Shown piece after piece: positions 10,907-22,768 of a DNA stretch of 64,000 nucleotides. Source of the DNA: Amorphophallus konjac (taxonomy: Eukaryota > Streptophyta > Magnoliopsida > Alismatales > Araceae); NCBI GenBank assembly GCA_022559845.1, contig CM040117.1:84766559-84830558 (forward strand), read 5' to 3'. The notes under the pieces are model-generated. The model saw only the letters and a program-made list of their open reading frames with translations, ran no database searches and was not told the origin of the DNA. Position 1 is the stretch's first letter, and every line of letters begins with the position of its first letter. Both the position numbers and the translations under genes were made by a program.

Positions 10907-13512
10907 AGTTTTGGCTTTTGGGTGTGTGACGGCCTTGGTCTGGCGCGTCACACCCATGTAACGCACCTGAACCTGTGCGTTACATGCCGTTTGTCATTTT
11001 GTGGGTTGAGTATGGCGGTTCCTCTGACGGCCTGGTCCTGGCCGTTACTTGCTGTTTGACTGACGTTTGACCTGTTGAGGCGGTGCCTCCAGCGGTCGTG
11101 TCCCTATCCGTTGTTTGAGTGTAACGCGCCTGCCCCTTGCCGTTACATTCTGTTTTGGCCGAGCTTCGGTGGTTGTGCCCGTTGGAAGTAACGGATGTGC
11201 CCTCGTGTGTCGTTATGGTATAACGCGCTTGCCTCTGGCCGTCGTTTATTGTTTTGCGCTGGGTTGAGGGTGGCTGCGCCGTTGAGAGTAACGCGTAGGC
11301 TCCTGCGCGTCGTTTGGTTGTGACGCCTCTCCCCTGCCGTGTTGTTTGGTTGTAACGCGCCTGACGTTGTGCGTTACTTTGCTTTGATTTGGGTGGCTGT
11401 GCACGTTGTGAATAACGCGCCAACCCCCGTGCGTCGTTTGCTTGTAACGCGCCTAGTGCTGTGCGTTACTTGGCTTTAGTGTGGTTTTGTAGGTTGTCAG
11501 GGTGGTGAGCGACGGCCTGTTGCCTGTCCGTCGTTTGGGAAATAATGGCCCCGACCTAGACCGTCGCATGTCTATAGCGGTCTAGGGCTCGTGCGTTACT
11601 TTCCTTGTGTCTTGGTTTTCTGCCCGTTGATTCCTGTGTATCTTGGCTTGGCCTTGTGGTCTGCCCATTGTCCCGTGGATGTCTCTTGACGTCCTATGAG
11701 GGTTAAGCCTACGTTGTAAGGTAGCCAGGAGTCTCCTTACTTGTGGTAGGATAGTCTATCCTACTTTCGCTTGTATGCTGTTGTTGTTTGGTTCAGGTCA
11801 ACCTGGTCTGACCTAGTGGTTGACGTGGGACCTTGTCTGTGCGTGTCTTGGCAGTTCTGTCCTATCCGAGACACTGCTTCTGGATGCTTCGAGGTGTTGT
11901 TCTACCTCGGTTTACGTGTCCAGCTGTGCTGAGGGTTCTTGATGTTTCCCTTAGGTCTCCGTGTTGTTTTCTGCGGAGCGTGGTTTCTTGTGGCTTAGGA
12001 TTAGACCGATTGGCGGCTTGTTCTGTTGTTTGTGACGATCTTGCCGTTGAGTCGTTTGACTCAAGGATCGTTACGTGGTAGGTCTAGTTGCCTGGTCCTG
12101 AGTCTGTGGGTGGTTGTTTAGCTGCCTGGGTGCTTCGTCTTGCACGTGACGGGCTATTCTTAGCTGTCTGTGCTGTAGCGCCTGTGTTTTAGAGTTCATG
12201 CCTTGTGAGCCTCCCCTAGTTATTGTAGCCCTAGGCTGTTTGCCGACCCACCGGGAGTGGTGGAGGGGTCCTTTTTCCTGTGGCGTTTGGTATGTACGGT
12301 TTTTAAGCTAGTTCCGTAGGCCCCGGCCAGCGGTAGCATCCTACCGAGGGGAATACTAGCTAGAGGCCTGACCTAGGTAGAGGTCGGTGTGTGCACACGT
12401 GGTCAGGGACTGGGGACTTGCGCCGACGGGCGTGGCCCTGACTAGTCACTCGCAGTTAGTGCCGTTCCTTGGGACTTCTGTTCCTTGGACTTGGTTCTCG
12501 TGTGTCTTGTCCTAGTGACATGACACTTGTGGCGCAGTGTAAGTCGTCAGTGGACGCATCTGGCTGTTCTTCTGGGAGGAGGGTGCTCCTGTCGCTTGGT
12601 ACTGTGACTCTCGCGTTTTCTTGTGCACTATGACCTTTGCGAGTTGCCCTCTTGTGGTTGTACTCGAGGTCGGTGTTTTGTCGTTTGCATGACATTCTAG
12701 TCATGCGTGGGGCTGTGTGCACGACGTCTCCTGTCGTGTTTTGTGTGTGTTTTCGGTGTCAGCGTCTACCTTCGCCTTTGTTTTGGCTGACGGATTGGGT
12801 TACGTTACTGCGCGAGTTTGGGGTCAACCGTCTGTTGCCGTTTGGAGTAGCTTAGGGTGCCGAGTTCTCCTCGGTGGCCGTTGTCCCGTGTTTTACGGCC
12901 TCGCTCTTCTTTGTTGTTGAGCTCCCCTCTCCTGCCTGTTCCCTACTCCTGCTGTACCTATTCTGTTTGCAGCTTTGTAGTGTAGCTTTTCCTGCTTTGC
13001 TGCACCTGCTGTTTTTGTTGTTGCTTCCGTTGCTCTGTGCGTTTTTCCAGTGGGGATCCGCGTGACCCCTACTGAGTTTCTGTTGAGACTCACCCCTGCT
13101 GCTTTTCAGGTGGGTTTCGCCGTCTGCCTCTACTGTTCTTGGTGGAGTGCGTTCGCTGTAGCTGCCAGCTGTGCCTGCGTCGAATTTCCCCTGACTTCAG
13201 TGTACGTTTCTTTCTGTCAGACTGTACTGTGATAGACTTGTTGTCTTTCCTTTGGACTGGACTCTGTGTATGATTGTAAAACTTGAATTATTAATGAAAA
13301 GGTAATTTTATTTCTGCTACTTTAGCAATCCAATGTAATGAAATTTAATTGCTTACTGCTATATCTGCTAGCTTCAATGTATTTCCCACACAATCCTTTT
13401 TTTCCCTTCGGCGCTTTCCCGCGCTTGGGAGGCCTCGCGGGTCCCATGTGGCATCACGTGTATTCGGTATTTATACCGGGTACACGGGGTATCCGGAATC
13501 CGGGTCGCTACA
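10903..13512 (+). repeat. LARD2 5' LTR, 5'-truncated
   Basis: Nearly identical to the 3' LTR from about 16635 to its end. The promoter half (equivalent to 15526-16634) is missing, so this copy cannot start its own transcript normally. It keeps hairpins (10926-11580), CTACTGAG (13069-13076) and an acceptor-like TTTTCAG ending at 13109. Confidence 0.9.
10926..11580 (+). repeat. Hairpin array in LARD2 5' LTR
   Basis: A series of palindromic units of about 26 bp. Examples are GTGACG/CGTCAC at 10926-10951, GTAACGCAC/GTGCGTTAC at 10958-10983 (9-bp perfect stem, 8-base loop), GTAACGC/GCGTTAC at 11352-11377, and the same stem at 11444-11469. GTGACG/CGTCAC against GTAACG/CGTTAC is a paired substitution. 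The complete LTR repeats the array at 16565-17320 (for example 17084-17109). Confidence 0.82.
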
Positions 13513-13514
13513 GG

Positions 13515-13526
13515 TGGTATCAGAGC
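13515..13526 (+). other. LARD2 primer-binding site (tRNA-iMet)
   Basis: TGGTATCAGAGC lies two bases after the LTR end, complementary to initiator tRNA-Met. Confidence 0.92.
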
Positions 13527-15511
13527 AGTGTTCTGAGATGTTCGGAGTTCTTTTCTGAGCTATCAGATCATTGTTGTGTGAAATACATGGAAATCCAGAT
13601 ATACAGTTACCAGAGTCCATAAGGTCCAGTACAGTCTCTTGCTGGCGTAGGTGTTGCGATGGTTTATCGCGGTGTCCTTTGCGTGTGGTCTTGTACATGC
13701 CTTGTTGGCGTTGTACGAGATGGTTTTACTCTCGTCTGGGTGTGACGAGGTGCTTCGTTCGGTTTTGAAGTTGGTCTCGATCGTGTTGCACTTGGCAGCG
13801 TCTTTCGGTTGGCATGAACCTGCAGTGCCTTGTTCGAGCTATTTTCTGTGCTTTTGCTCAGGTAGCTTGTGACTTTTAGCGTTGGTGTGATGGCCATGCA
13901 CGTTCTTACGTTGCTTTGGTTGTCCCAGCTTGAGTTCGTGTAGCTCTTGATGCATCGTTGTTTTGGTTGTTTCGATTGTTATGTTGCCTCGATTGAGAAG
14001 TTGCTCGAGCGAGCCTAGGATTTTCCCTTCCTGGTGAGCTTTTGTGGTCGAGCTTGTTGCTTCTCGTCCTTCTTGGTGAAGCTTTTTCGAGGTTTGCCTT
14101 GGAATTGTTATCTTGGTGATGCCTTTGTCCTGTGTCTGCTTAAGTGTAGACAGCTTTGTTTTGAGCCTGATCTGTCCCTTGCTGTACGGTTGCTTGGCTT
14201 TTGACTCCATGATGGTGTTAAGAGCTATTGTGCACCGTGTTGTCGTGCTGTATTCGTTAGCCGACGTGTTGTGAAGGCTCATTTATCGTTTCAGGACGTG
14301 AAGGTAAGCTGAGACTGATGCTTCCCTTGTGCTTTGTGCTGAAGCTGGTACTCTTCCTTTGTTGCACTTAGGCTCTTTGTGATCGGTTGTTCGCGAGATC
14401 GGTGCTCGTGGCGTGTTAATTACGATCTTGTTGATTTCGATGACGCCTGGTGTGTGCTGAGATGCGATTTCCGGTGTTGTTTTGTTGCCTGTGCACGTTG
14501 TTGAGAGTGCAGTGGAAGTGTGTGGGTTGGCTACCTGCTTGTCGAGAGGTTTTGTTCCTTCTCGTTGTGACTTCATCTTGGCTTCTCGTGCCTTGACATT
14601 GTCGCTGTCGTGCCGTTGTTTGTGGTTTTCTGGTGTTGGCATTAGCATTTGCGAGTGATGGGGAATTTGTCAGCATTCCTTGCTGATTGAGTACCCTTTG
14701 CTCTGCATTTCTTTCTTGGTGTGGTGCTCTCGAGGCGTGTTGTTAGTCCTTGAGTTGCATTCCCCGAGATCGTTGTTGTCGTTTTTCATTGTTGTGGGTC
14801 TTCTCTTGGTGAGCAGTCTGATGCGTGACCCATTCCTGTGTGGTTGTGTGCTCAGCTGTTCTTGTGCCTTGTTGTGACCTTGCTTGCAGTGGTGTTCCTT
14901 GGCTCTGTGTGTTGTGCGGAGCTGGAATCCTGCAGGTGGCCGTTGTGTTGTTTTTGCGCTATTTCTTTATGATTTTGTGTTCTTATCTTGGACCCTTGTC
15001 TTGTCAGTTAGCTTTGCTGTGCTCCCTTTTCCTCCGGTGGAGTTAGCTTGCGACTTGATCAAATGTGATATTTGAGTGAGTGCTGACTTGATTGTGTTTC
15101 TGGTCCAGTGGTGTTGTTGTCATTGGCGTTCTGTGTGCCAGGTGTTCCCTGTTACCTTTGGCACTGGAGCCGATGATGTGGTCGAGCTGTCAGCTGAGAG
15201 GACTGTGTCTCCTTGTGTGAGCTGCCGCTTGCCGTGTTGTCATTGTGATTCTCGGTTGTCTGTTGTTGTGGCTGTCGTGTCTCTATTTTTGGTGAGACGT
15301 GGACGACGTTGCCCTTGCTTCGGAGGTGTCAGATGTCTTCACTTTGGTGCCATACTCGTGCTGCGGACTTGCTATCTTAGAAGCTGAGTGTGTACCTGTA
15401 ATTGTGGTCTGACGGTGTTCCTCTGAGCTGTGTCTTTCGAGATTTGTGCTGTTGGGTTGTTCTTCCCTGCTTCTCCTTTGTTAGTCCTTAATTTCCAGGG
15501 TGAAATTTCTT
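13527..15511 (+). other. LARD2 internal region, non-coding
   Basis: About 2 kb with no recognisable Gag or Pol motif and a strong T/G bias on the plus strand. Near its start, GTCTCTTGCTGGCGTAGG (13634-13651) is almost identical to the leader of autonomous element D (minus strand, 42695-42678). Near its end, AATTTC...GAAATT (15490-15507) forms the pre-PPT stem-loop described elsewhere. Confidence 0.75.
15490..15507 (+). other. Pre-PPT stem-loop of LARD2
   Basis: AATTTC (15490-15495) pairs with GAAATT (15502-15507), just upstream of the purine tract. Equivalent stem-loops precede the PPT of B1, B2, C and D. Confidence 0.65.
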
Positions 15512-15525
15512 AAAGGAGGGGAGGA
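15512..15525 (+). other. LARD2 polypurine tract
   Basis: AAAGGAGGGGAGGA ends exactly at the TG that opens the 3' LTR. Confidence 0.88.
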
Positions 15526-15818
15526 TGTAATGCCCTGGATCTTGATGGATCTTTTGCAGGTCTTGTTGGATCTTTGCTGGATCTTTTGGATCTGTTTCGG
15601 ATTGGTTTCGTGGAGTTTCGGTTCGCTTTTGTGGCTTCCGAGTTGAGTTTGACGAGCCGTGTGGGTTTTTCTCACGTACTAGTTACGGAACCCTACGGTG
15701 AGTTTGTTTGTCGATTCTCGAACTCGTGGATGCTACAGCGACGATGTACTCTTGGAGCCGGTCGTTTCGGCTATTTTTACGTATTTTTCTGAATTTGTGC
15801 ATTTTCGGCGCATTTTCA

Positions 15819-15843
15819 AAAATTAGGAAAATTTCCTAATTTT
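15819..15843. promoter_or_regulatory. Perfect palindrome in LARD2 LTR promoter region
   Basis: Arms AAAATTAGGAAA (15819-15830) and TTTCCTAATTTT (15832-15843) pair perfectly around one central base. It lies where LARD1 has its TATA box and just upstream of the CT-rich leader, so it may belong to the promoter. No binding protein can be named. Confidence 0.5.
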
Positions 15844-16125
15844 CTTTTCTATTTCTTTTCCTTTTCCCTCTCTCTCTCCTCATTTCTCACCGCCGCCGTC
15901 TCTCTCCCGTTCTCTCTCGTTCTCTCCCCTTTTCGGCTCCGGCTGCAGACGGAGGCGTGCGTGGGCGAGGTGGCGAGGCCGTGGAGCTGTCGAGGTGCGC
16001 GATGGGGCGAGGATCGGATCGATTCTGGCGCGATCCCGAATGGTGGATTCAAAGCCGGTGAAATTGGTTCGCGAGTGCTTTTCGGCGTGGTTTAGTCCCT
16101 TCGGGGCACTGTTTCTTCGGTGGAG

Positions 16126-18843
16126 GTAGGGTGACGGATCCTTACTTCTCCATCTTCGTTTTCCCTGCCATTGCACCTCGTTCGGCTAGGAAACGAGCGT
16201 GTTTGGGCTTATTTTGCCTAAACCGTGATTTTCGTGATTTTTAGGGTCGACCGGTAAACGGTGACCATTTGCGGCGTAGTTAGTTTCTAACTGACCGTAG
16301 GGATGTTAGGATCCCATCCACGTTGATTTCGTGTGATTTGGTGTTCATTCGAGGCCGGTAGAAGCCCGGGAACCTCGGTGACCCATTTTGGGTGGATTTG
16401 ATGAAATCGCCCGGATAGTGTGTTTTTGAGCTTGCATGTGGGGTTTTGAGTCCCCTGGTGTTGTCATTTGTCGTTGTGGTTTGTTTCCCCTGCGTTTCGA
16501 CGTGAATGGGGCGTGGAACGGGCCGATTCGGCCATTCCTATGTTTTCCCGCCGTATGTGAAGTAGCGGTCGTGCCAGCAACCGTTACTTGCTTCTGACGG
16601 TCCTACGATAGACCGCCGTTTAATTTGGCATTCTTGTGAGTTTTGGCTTCTGGGTGTGTGACGGCCTTGGTCTGGCGCGTCACACCCATGTAACACGCCT
16701 GAACCTGTGCGTTACATGCCGTTTGTCGTTTTGTGGGTTGAGTATGGCGGTTCCTCTGACGGCGTGGTCCTGGCCGTTACTTGCTGTTTGACCGACGTTT
16801 GACCTGTTGAGGCGGTGCCTCCAGCGGTCGTGTCCCTATCCGTTGTTTGAGTGTAACGCGCCTGCCCCTGGCTGTTACATTCTGTTTTGGCCAAGCTTGG
16901 GTGGTTGTGCCCGTTGGAAGTAACGGATGTGCCCCCGTGCGTCGTTATGGTATAACGCGCTTGCCTCTGGCCGTCATTTGTTGTTTTGCACTGGGTTGAG
17001 GGTGGCAGCGCCGTTGAGAGTAACGCGTAGGCTCCTGCGCGTCGTTTGGTTGTGACGCCTCTCCCCTGCCGCGTTGTTTGGTTGTAACGCGCCTGACGTT
17101 GTGCGTTACTTTGCTTTGATTTGGGTGGCTGTGCACGTTGTGAATAACGCGCTAACCCCCGTGCGTCGTTTGCTTGTAATGCGCCTGGTGCTGTGCGTTA
17201 CTTGGCTTTAGTGTGGTTTTGTAGGTTGTCAGGGTGGTGAGCGACGGCCTGTTGCCTGTCCGTCGTTTGGGAAATAACGGCCCCGACCTAGACCGTCGCA
17301 TGTCTATAGCGGTCTAGGGCTCGTGCGTTACTTTCCTTGTGTCTTGGTTTTCTGCCCGTTGATTCCTGTGTATCTTGGCTTGGCCTTGTGGTCTGCCCGT
17401 TGTCCCGTGGATGTCTCTTGACGTCCTATGAGGGTTAAGACTACGTTGTAAGGTAGCCAGGAGTCTCCTTACTTGCGGTAGGATAGTCTATCCTACTTTC
17501 GCTTGTATGCTATTGTTGTTTGGTTCAGGTCAACCCGGTCTGACCTAGTGGTTGACGTGGGACCTTGTCTGTGCGTGTCTTGGCGGTTCTGTCCTATCCG
17601 AGACACTGCTTCTGGATGCTTCAAGGTGTTGTTCTACCTCGGTTTACGTGTCCAGCTGTGCTGAGGGTTCTTGATGTTTCCCTTAGGTCTCCGTGTTGTT
17701 TTCTGCGGAGCGTGGTTTCTTCTGGCTTAGGATTAGACCGATTGGCGGCTTGTTCCGCTGTTTGTGACGATCTTGCCGTTGAGTCGTTTGACTCAAGGAT
17801 CGTTACGTGGTAGGTCTAGTTGCCTGGTCCTGAGTCTGTGGGCAGTTGTTTAGCTGCCTGGGTGATTCATCTTGCACGTGACGGGCTTTTCTTAGCTGTC
17901 TGTGCGGTAGCACCTGTGTTTTAGAGTTCGTGCCTTGTGAGCCTCCCCTAGTTATTGTAGCCCTAGGCTGTTTGCCGACCCACCGGGAGTGGTGGAGGGG
18001 TCCTTTTTCCTGTGGCGTTTGGTACGTATGGTTTTTAAGCTAGTTCCGTAGGCCCCGGCCAGCGGTAGCATCCTACCGAGGGGAATACTAGCTAGAGGCC
18101 TGACCTAGGTAGAGGTCGGTGTGTGCACACGTGGTCAGGGACTGGGGACTTGCTCCGACGGGCGTGGCCCTGACTAGTCACTCGCAGTTGGTGCCGTTCC
18201 TTGGGACTTCTGTTCCTTGGACTTGGTTCTCGTGTGTCTTGTCCTTCAGTGACATGACACTTGTGGTGCAGTGTAAGTCGTCAGTGGACGCATCTGGCTG
18301 TTCTTCTGGGAGGAGGGTGCTCCTGTCGCTTGGTGCTGTGACTCTCGCGTTTTCTTGTGCGCTGTGACCTTTGCGAGTTGCCCTCTTGTGGCTGTACTCG
18401 AGGTCGGTGTTTTGTCGTTTGCATGATGTTCTAGTCATGCGTGGGGCTGTGTGCATGACGTCTCCTGTCGTGTTTTGTGTTTGTTTTCGGTGTCGGCGTC
18501 TGCCTTCGCCTTTGTTTTGGCTGACGGATTGGGTTACCCTACTGCGCGAGTTTGGGGTCGACCGTCTGTTGCCGTTTGGAGTAGCTTAGGGTGCCGAGTT
18601 CTCCTCGGTGGCCGTTGTCCCGTGTTTTACGGCCTCGCTCTTCTTTGTTGTTGAGCTCCCCTCTCCTGCCTGTTCCCTACTCCTGATGTACCTATTTTGT
18701 TTGCAGCTTTGTAGTGTAGCTTTTCCTGCTTTGCTGCACCTGCTGTTTTTGTTGTTGCTTCCGTTGCTCTGTGCGTTTTTCCAGTGGGGATCCGCGTGAC
18801 CCCTACTGAGTTTCTGTTGAGACTCACCCCTGCTGCTTTTTAG
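16126..18843 (+). other. Candidate LTR intron in LARD2 3' LTR
   Basis: The donor-like GAG|GTAGGG is at 16126. CTACTGAG lies about 34 nt before an acceptor ending at 18843. The acceptor is TAG here and CAG in the 5' LTR (13109). It would span 2.7 kb. Confidence 0.45.
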
Positions 18844-19246
18844 GTGGGTTTCGCCGTCTGCCTCTACTGTTCTTGGTGGAGTGCGTTCGCTGTAGCTGCC
18901 AGCTGTGCCTGCGTCGGGTTTCCCCCGACTTCAGTGTACGTTTCTTTCTGTCAGACTGTACTGTGATAGACTTGTTGTCTTTCCTTTGGACTGGACTCTG
19001 TGTATGATTGTAAAACTTGAATTATTAATGAAAAGATAATTTTATTTCTGCTACTTTAGCAATCCAATGTAATGAAATTTAATTGCTTACTGCTATATCT
19101 GCTGGCTTCAATGTATTTCCGACACAATCCTTTTTTTCCCTTCGGTGCTTTCCCGCGCTTGGGAGGCCTCGCGGGTCCCATGTGGCATCACGTGTATTCG
19201 GTATTTATACCGGGTGCACGGGGTATCCGGAATCCGGGTCGCTACA

Positions 19247-19811
19247 GTCCCAGTCATAACATGTAAAAACATATCCAAAGTGACTTATGACATTCCATTT
19301 TATAAGTCATTCTTAGGCATAATTTCAAATAGATAACTTGAGATTAATGTATTATAACTCAATTTCAACTTTTACAAATCATAAGTCATGTTGTTTAACA
19401 TTTTACAGATAATGCCATACGGTACAATAAAACTTTGTTTTATCAATGACAATGTATATGAGAATTCAACATTAGTAAATAATACCATGCAGTATAAGTT
19501 GGCGCATTTTTCAATAGAATGATTCCAGTACAAGGTAGAGTAAGGTCTCACGCATAGTGAAAGGATCCAAATAGACTTAATCTGCCCTTTTCCAAATCAC
19601 CATTTGATATACAGGAGATTCATTAACAGTAAACGTTTACAATGTAATAATAGTGAAATGTAATAATAGCTCAGTAGGCAATAACACTAGTTTCAATATC
19701 AGTTCAATGAGCAGTAACAGTAGTTTCAATATCGATTCAGTAACCAGTAACAGTAGTTTCAATTTCAATTCAGTGAGCAGTAACAATGTTTGAATTTCAA
19801 TTCAGTGAGCA
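19247..19811 (-). repeat. Element C 3' LTR, left part
   Basis: Matches 46502-47080 closely (GTCCCAGTCATAACATG onward), including the start of the 33-bp tandem repeat (about 19677-19811). It is broken on the left by LARD2 and on the right by B1, whose target duplication GAGCA ends at 19811. Confidence 0.88.
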
Positions 19812-20108
19812 TGTCACGCCCCGAGCGCGGAAGATACCCGGAGACGCGTGACGAGTTTATATCAATCATGTCAATCAGAGTGGTCGTGTATTCGACACAA
19901 AGACAGAGATGCGCAAAATAGCAAGATAACCCAATCCTTTATTTCATAATGGATATACTATTACAAATCTAATACTCTGTTTAATAAAAAGAAAAGTACA
20001 TAGTTGACTCAAGAAAATAGGAAAAAGACTAGATGACACTTGAGCAGCTCTATCACTTTCACTCTTGACCATTCCCATCCGATTGACTTCCATCGTCGTC
20101 GGACTTAC

Positions 20109-22218
20109 CTGAAAAGTAAAAAGGGACAAACGGAATGAGCGAACGCTCAGTAGAAAATTATATCTCAAGTACTAGCAAGGGGTTTAAGTAATTACATCCT
20201 TCATGAATGCAATAAAGCTATGCATGCTCGCATAAAACGACAAGATAGAGAGAATGTAATATCAAGGAAATAAGATGAACAAATCATGAACTTTCAACAA
20301 GATAACAAGTTTATTCAAAATATTCAAGCAAGTACGTTTAACAAGTCATGTCAAGAACTTTGGCTATCATATATCAAGCAAGTAATTTACCCTTTTTCGG
20401 GCCACGCATTTCATTTCATGTCAAGTACGATTCAAGTACAAGATGTGTGTGGAATGTCCAATCAAGCAAGTCAAGTACTCGGTATAATGCCAGATACCTT
20501 ATCATTTTAACTCCCATGGGCACAAGTACTTTCGGGTGCTCCTCCCAGGACCAGATCGGGCCCTATATGCGCAGGCATTTATCATGTGTTTTGACATCCA
20601 CTCTTGTTTATAGCCAACGTAGAATTTCAATAATCAAGCTTGTAGACACGTATGACAACTTTGATAGAATAGAGTCCAAAATATGACAAAGGACATAGAA
20701 TGGCGATAATAACGGTATAATCACGATATCGATAAAAATCTAGGTAGAATATGGTTCCCTTAACTTGGGTACCATGACAAATCAGTATGGACATTCTTTA
20801 TATAGAATTGAGGTCCACATGAACAGTATTTCAAAGGTAAGATACCCTCATTCCTATCATAGAATTGAGGTTTTTACAAGAACGACATGATATGGCATGA
20901 TATCATCATCCCATTAAGAATTTCTTATGATATACTCTTTGTATAATCATAAGGGCCGGTATCCCATGTTTCTTTAGAGTGACATGGCATCAATGGTGTA
21001 ATGAGTTTTTAGGGTACAACCAGCTCAGTCGACCTTGAGGGAATCCAAGGTACGAGGAGTCTTACGGAGGTCTCTATGACTAACTCGCTAGTCCAAAGGA
21101 ACGGAATGTCCAATGGAGAGCTTGTATGTCAATGAGAGTTGAGTGTGATCGATAAAACAACGTGAAAAGTGGGACTATACTCACGGAGTGGAGAATAGTG
21201 CCGATATATATGTATATGTATAATATGAAACCATCGGTTAACAGAATCAGGATAAAAATCATTTTTCAGAAAATAACGACTTAAGTAAAGTCGTGTATCA
21301 AGTAATTAACGCCTATCAGAAGGGCGTTTGCATATATTTCCATTTTGCAGAATTTTCAAAAAAATTCAGGAATTTATCTAAAATGCGCCCTGGTCAGGGT
21401 CGTTTCTTCAAGATTTGACGACTGCAGCAGCAGGCGTCTTATTATTTACATATTTGACAGAATATAAATAATTTTTAGGATTTATCGAAAACACGCCCTG
21501 GGAAGGGGCGTTACTTATTTAATTCCATTTTTTTACAGAATATATATTTTCAGGAATTTACAGAAACGCGCCCTGTGAAGGGGCGTTATTTACATACTCA
21601 CGCCCTAGTTCAGGGCGTTAGTTTCACAAGTCACGACCTAACTTAGGTCGTTAATTCTTCAAGGGTCATGAACAGTAACGAAGTTATATATAACAAGCAA
21701 TTTTCCGAGATCAAATTTCATGGACAGGACAGGAAACTAGCTGGAAGAGTCATGCATTATATTAGAATCAAGATTTCATATATATATCATCTTTATAATA
21801 TGGGTATTTATGATTTTCATGAAATTAACGCCTGTGTACAGGGCGTTGATTCTGAAATTGACGACTTGTTTAAGGTCGTTTCTTTACAAGTAGCGCCCTC
21901 GTTTGTGGTCGTATATTTCAAAAGCACGCCCTTTGTAAGGACGTTTCTTTCAAGAATTCATCAGAAACGTTTAAAACTTAGGAAAACTATATGCAGGTGC
22001 ATGCTCATATGATTTCACTACGATCCTTATATACTTTGGGCTACATACTTGAGAAATCCTACCTTTAAGAGTTGATGTGGAGATGATGGAACGGATGAAG
22101 ATATTGATCTTCTGTCTTCAGGAACTTCACTCAACAATCGATCTGTAGGAGGAAGGAAGGAAGATGAGGAAGATGGAGACATAACCGTAGTTAGGAAAAG
22201 TTTTTAGAAGAACCTTAC
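20109..22218 (-). other. Candidate LTR intron in B1 3' LTR
   Basis: On the minus strand the donor AG|GTAAGG is at 22218, CTACTGAG is about 40 nt before the acceptor, and TTTTCAG ends at 20109. The 5' LTR has the same sites at 29896 and 27787, giving 2110 nt in both copies. Confidence 0.5.
21276..21880. repeat. Hairpin array in B1 LTR (inner group)
   Basis: Perfect or near-perfect stems with 5-7 base loops: ACGACTT/AAGTCGT at 21276-21294, AACGCC/GGCGTT at 21308-21328, ACGCCC/GGGCGT at 21493-21511, ACGCCCT/AGGGCGT at 21600-21618, and ACGACCT/AGGTCGT at 21633-21651. The last two neighbours differ by substitutions that match in both arms. Further units lie at 21827-21847 and 21861-21879. The 5' LTR carries the same array near 28950-29560. 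Confidence 0.85.
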
Positions 22219-22564
22219 CTATGTTCTTCACAACGTAGGTGCTCTCTTCGACCTGTAAGAAGAAGATGAAGAACTGTTAGTTCTTCATGTAGTCGAAACA
22301 GAGGTCAAAAGAAAACAAGAAGAACATATGTTCTTCACTTACCGTGCAGCAGCGGGTCGATCAAATGGGTTAGGGTTTGGTTGAACGAGAGTCTTTATAG
22401 GATTGTGGGTGTCCTATTAAGGCTAGAGTTTTATTGGAAGTAATGCTTCCCAGATTGAGTCATTACCACGTTTGAACTCTTTCTAATGCTTATCACCTGC
22501 CCTGGATAAGTTCTGGGCTCGAACGGAATTAACAACCTAGGTCAGGGCGTCGATTCTTAAATTG

Positions 22565-22768
22565 ACGACCTGGTGCAGGTCGTTTCTTAAGAAGCGCCTT
22601 GTATAAGGGCGTTCCTTGTTTTAAAACACGCCCAAGTAAAGGGCGTTTCTTGGCCTTGCCCTTTTTGGCGTTTGGAATTTGACGCCGTGGGGTGAGGGCG
22701 TCCTTTCTTTAGTCACGCCGTAGATAGAGGCGTTTCTTTTTAAATTAACGCCTTACTAAGAGGCGTTA
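22565..22768. repeat. Hairpin array in B1 LTR (promoter-upstream group)
   Basis: ACGACCT/AGGTCGT at 22565-22583, ACGCCC/GGGCGT at 22628-22646, GACGCC/GGCGTC near 22681-22702, and TAACGCCT/AGGCGTTA at 22746-22768 (8-bp perfect stem). They lie upstream of the minus-strand TATA near 22400, so units occur on both sides of the promoter. Confidence 0.8.

Larger units (their letters stand above)
10903..19246 (+). mobile_element. LARD2: large non-autonomous LTR retrotransposon, 5' LTR truncated
   Basis: A 5'-truncated LTR (10903-13512) and a complete LTR (15526-19246) flank 2.0 kb of non-coding DNA. The LTR begins TGTAATGCCCTGG and ends CCGGGTCGCTACA. The PBS is TGGTATCAGAGC at 13515 and the purine tract is at 15512-15525. 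There is no coding capacity. It is inserted in the 3' LTR of element C: sequence from 19247 matches C's 5' LTR from about 46502, and the right target copy is probably GTCCC (19247-19251). The left target copy and the first 1.1 kb of the 5' LTR are deleted. Confidence 0.88.
15526..19246 (+). repeat. LARD2 3' LTR (complete, 3721 bp)
   Basis: TG at 15526 to CA at 19246. The promoter region has no clear TATA box but carries a perfect 12-bp-arm palindrome at 15819-15843, followed by a CT-rich leader (15860-15930). The donor-like GAG|GTAGGG is at 16126, hairpins are at 16565-17320 and CTACTGAG is near 18803-18810. The acceptor here is TTTTTAG, ending at 18843, against TTTTCAG in the 5' copy. Confidence 0.92.
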
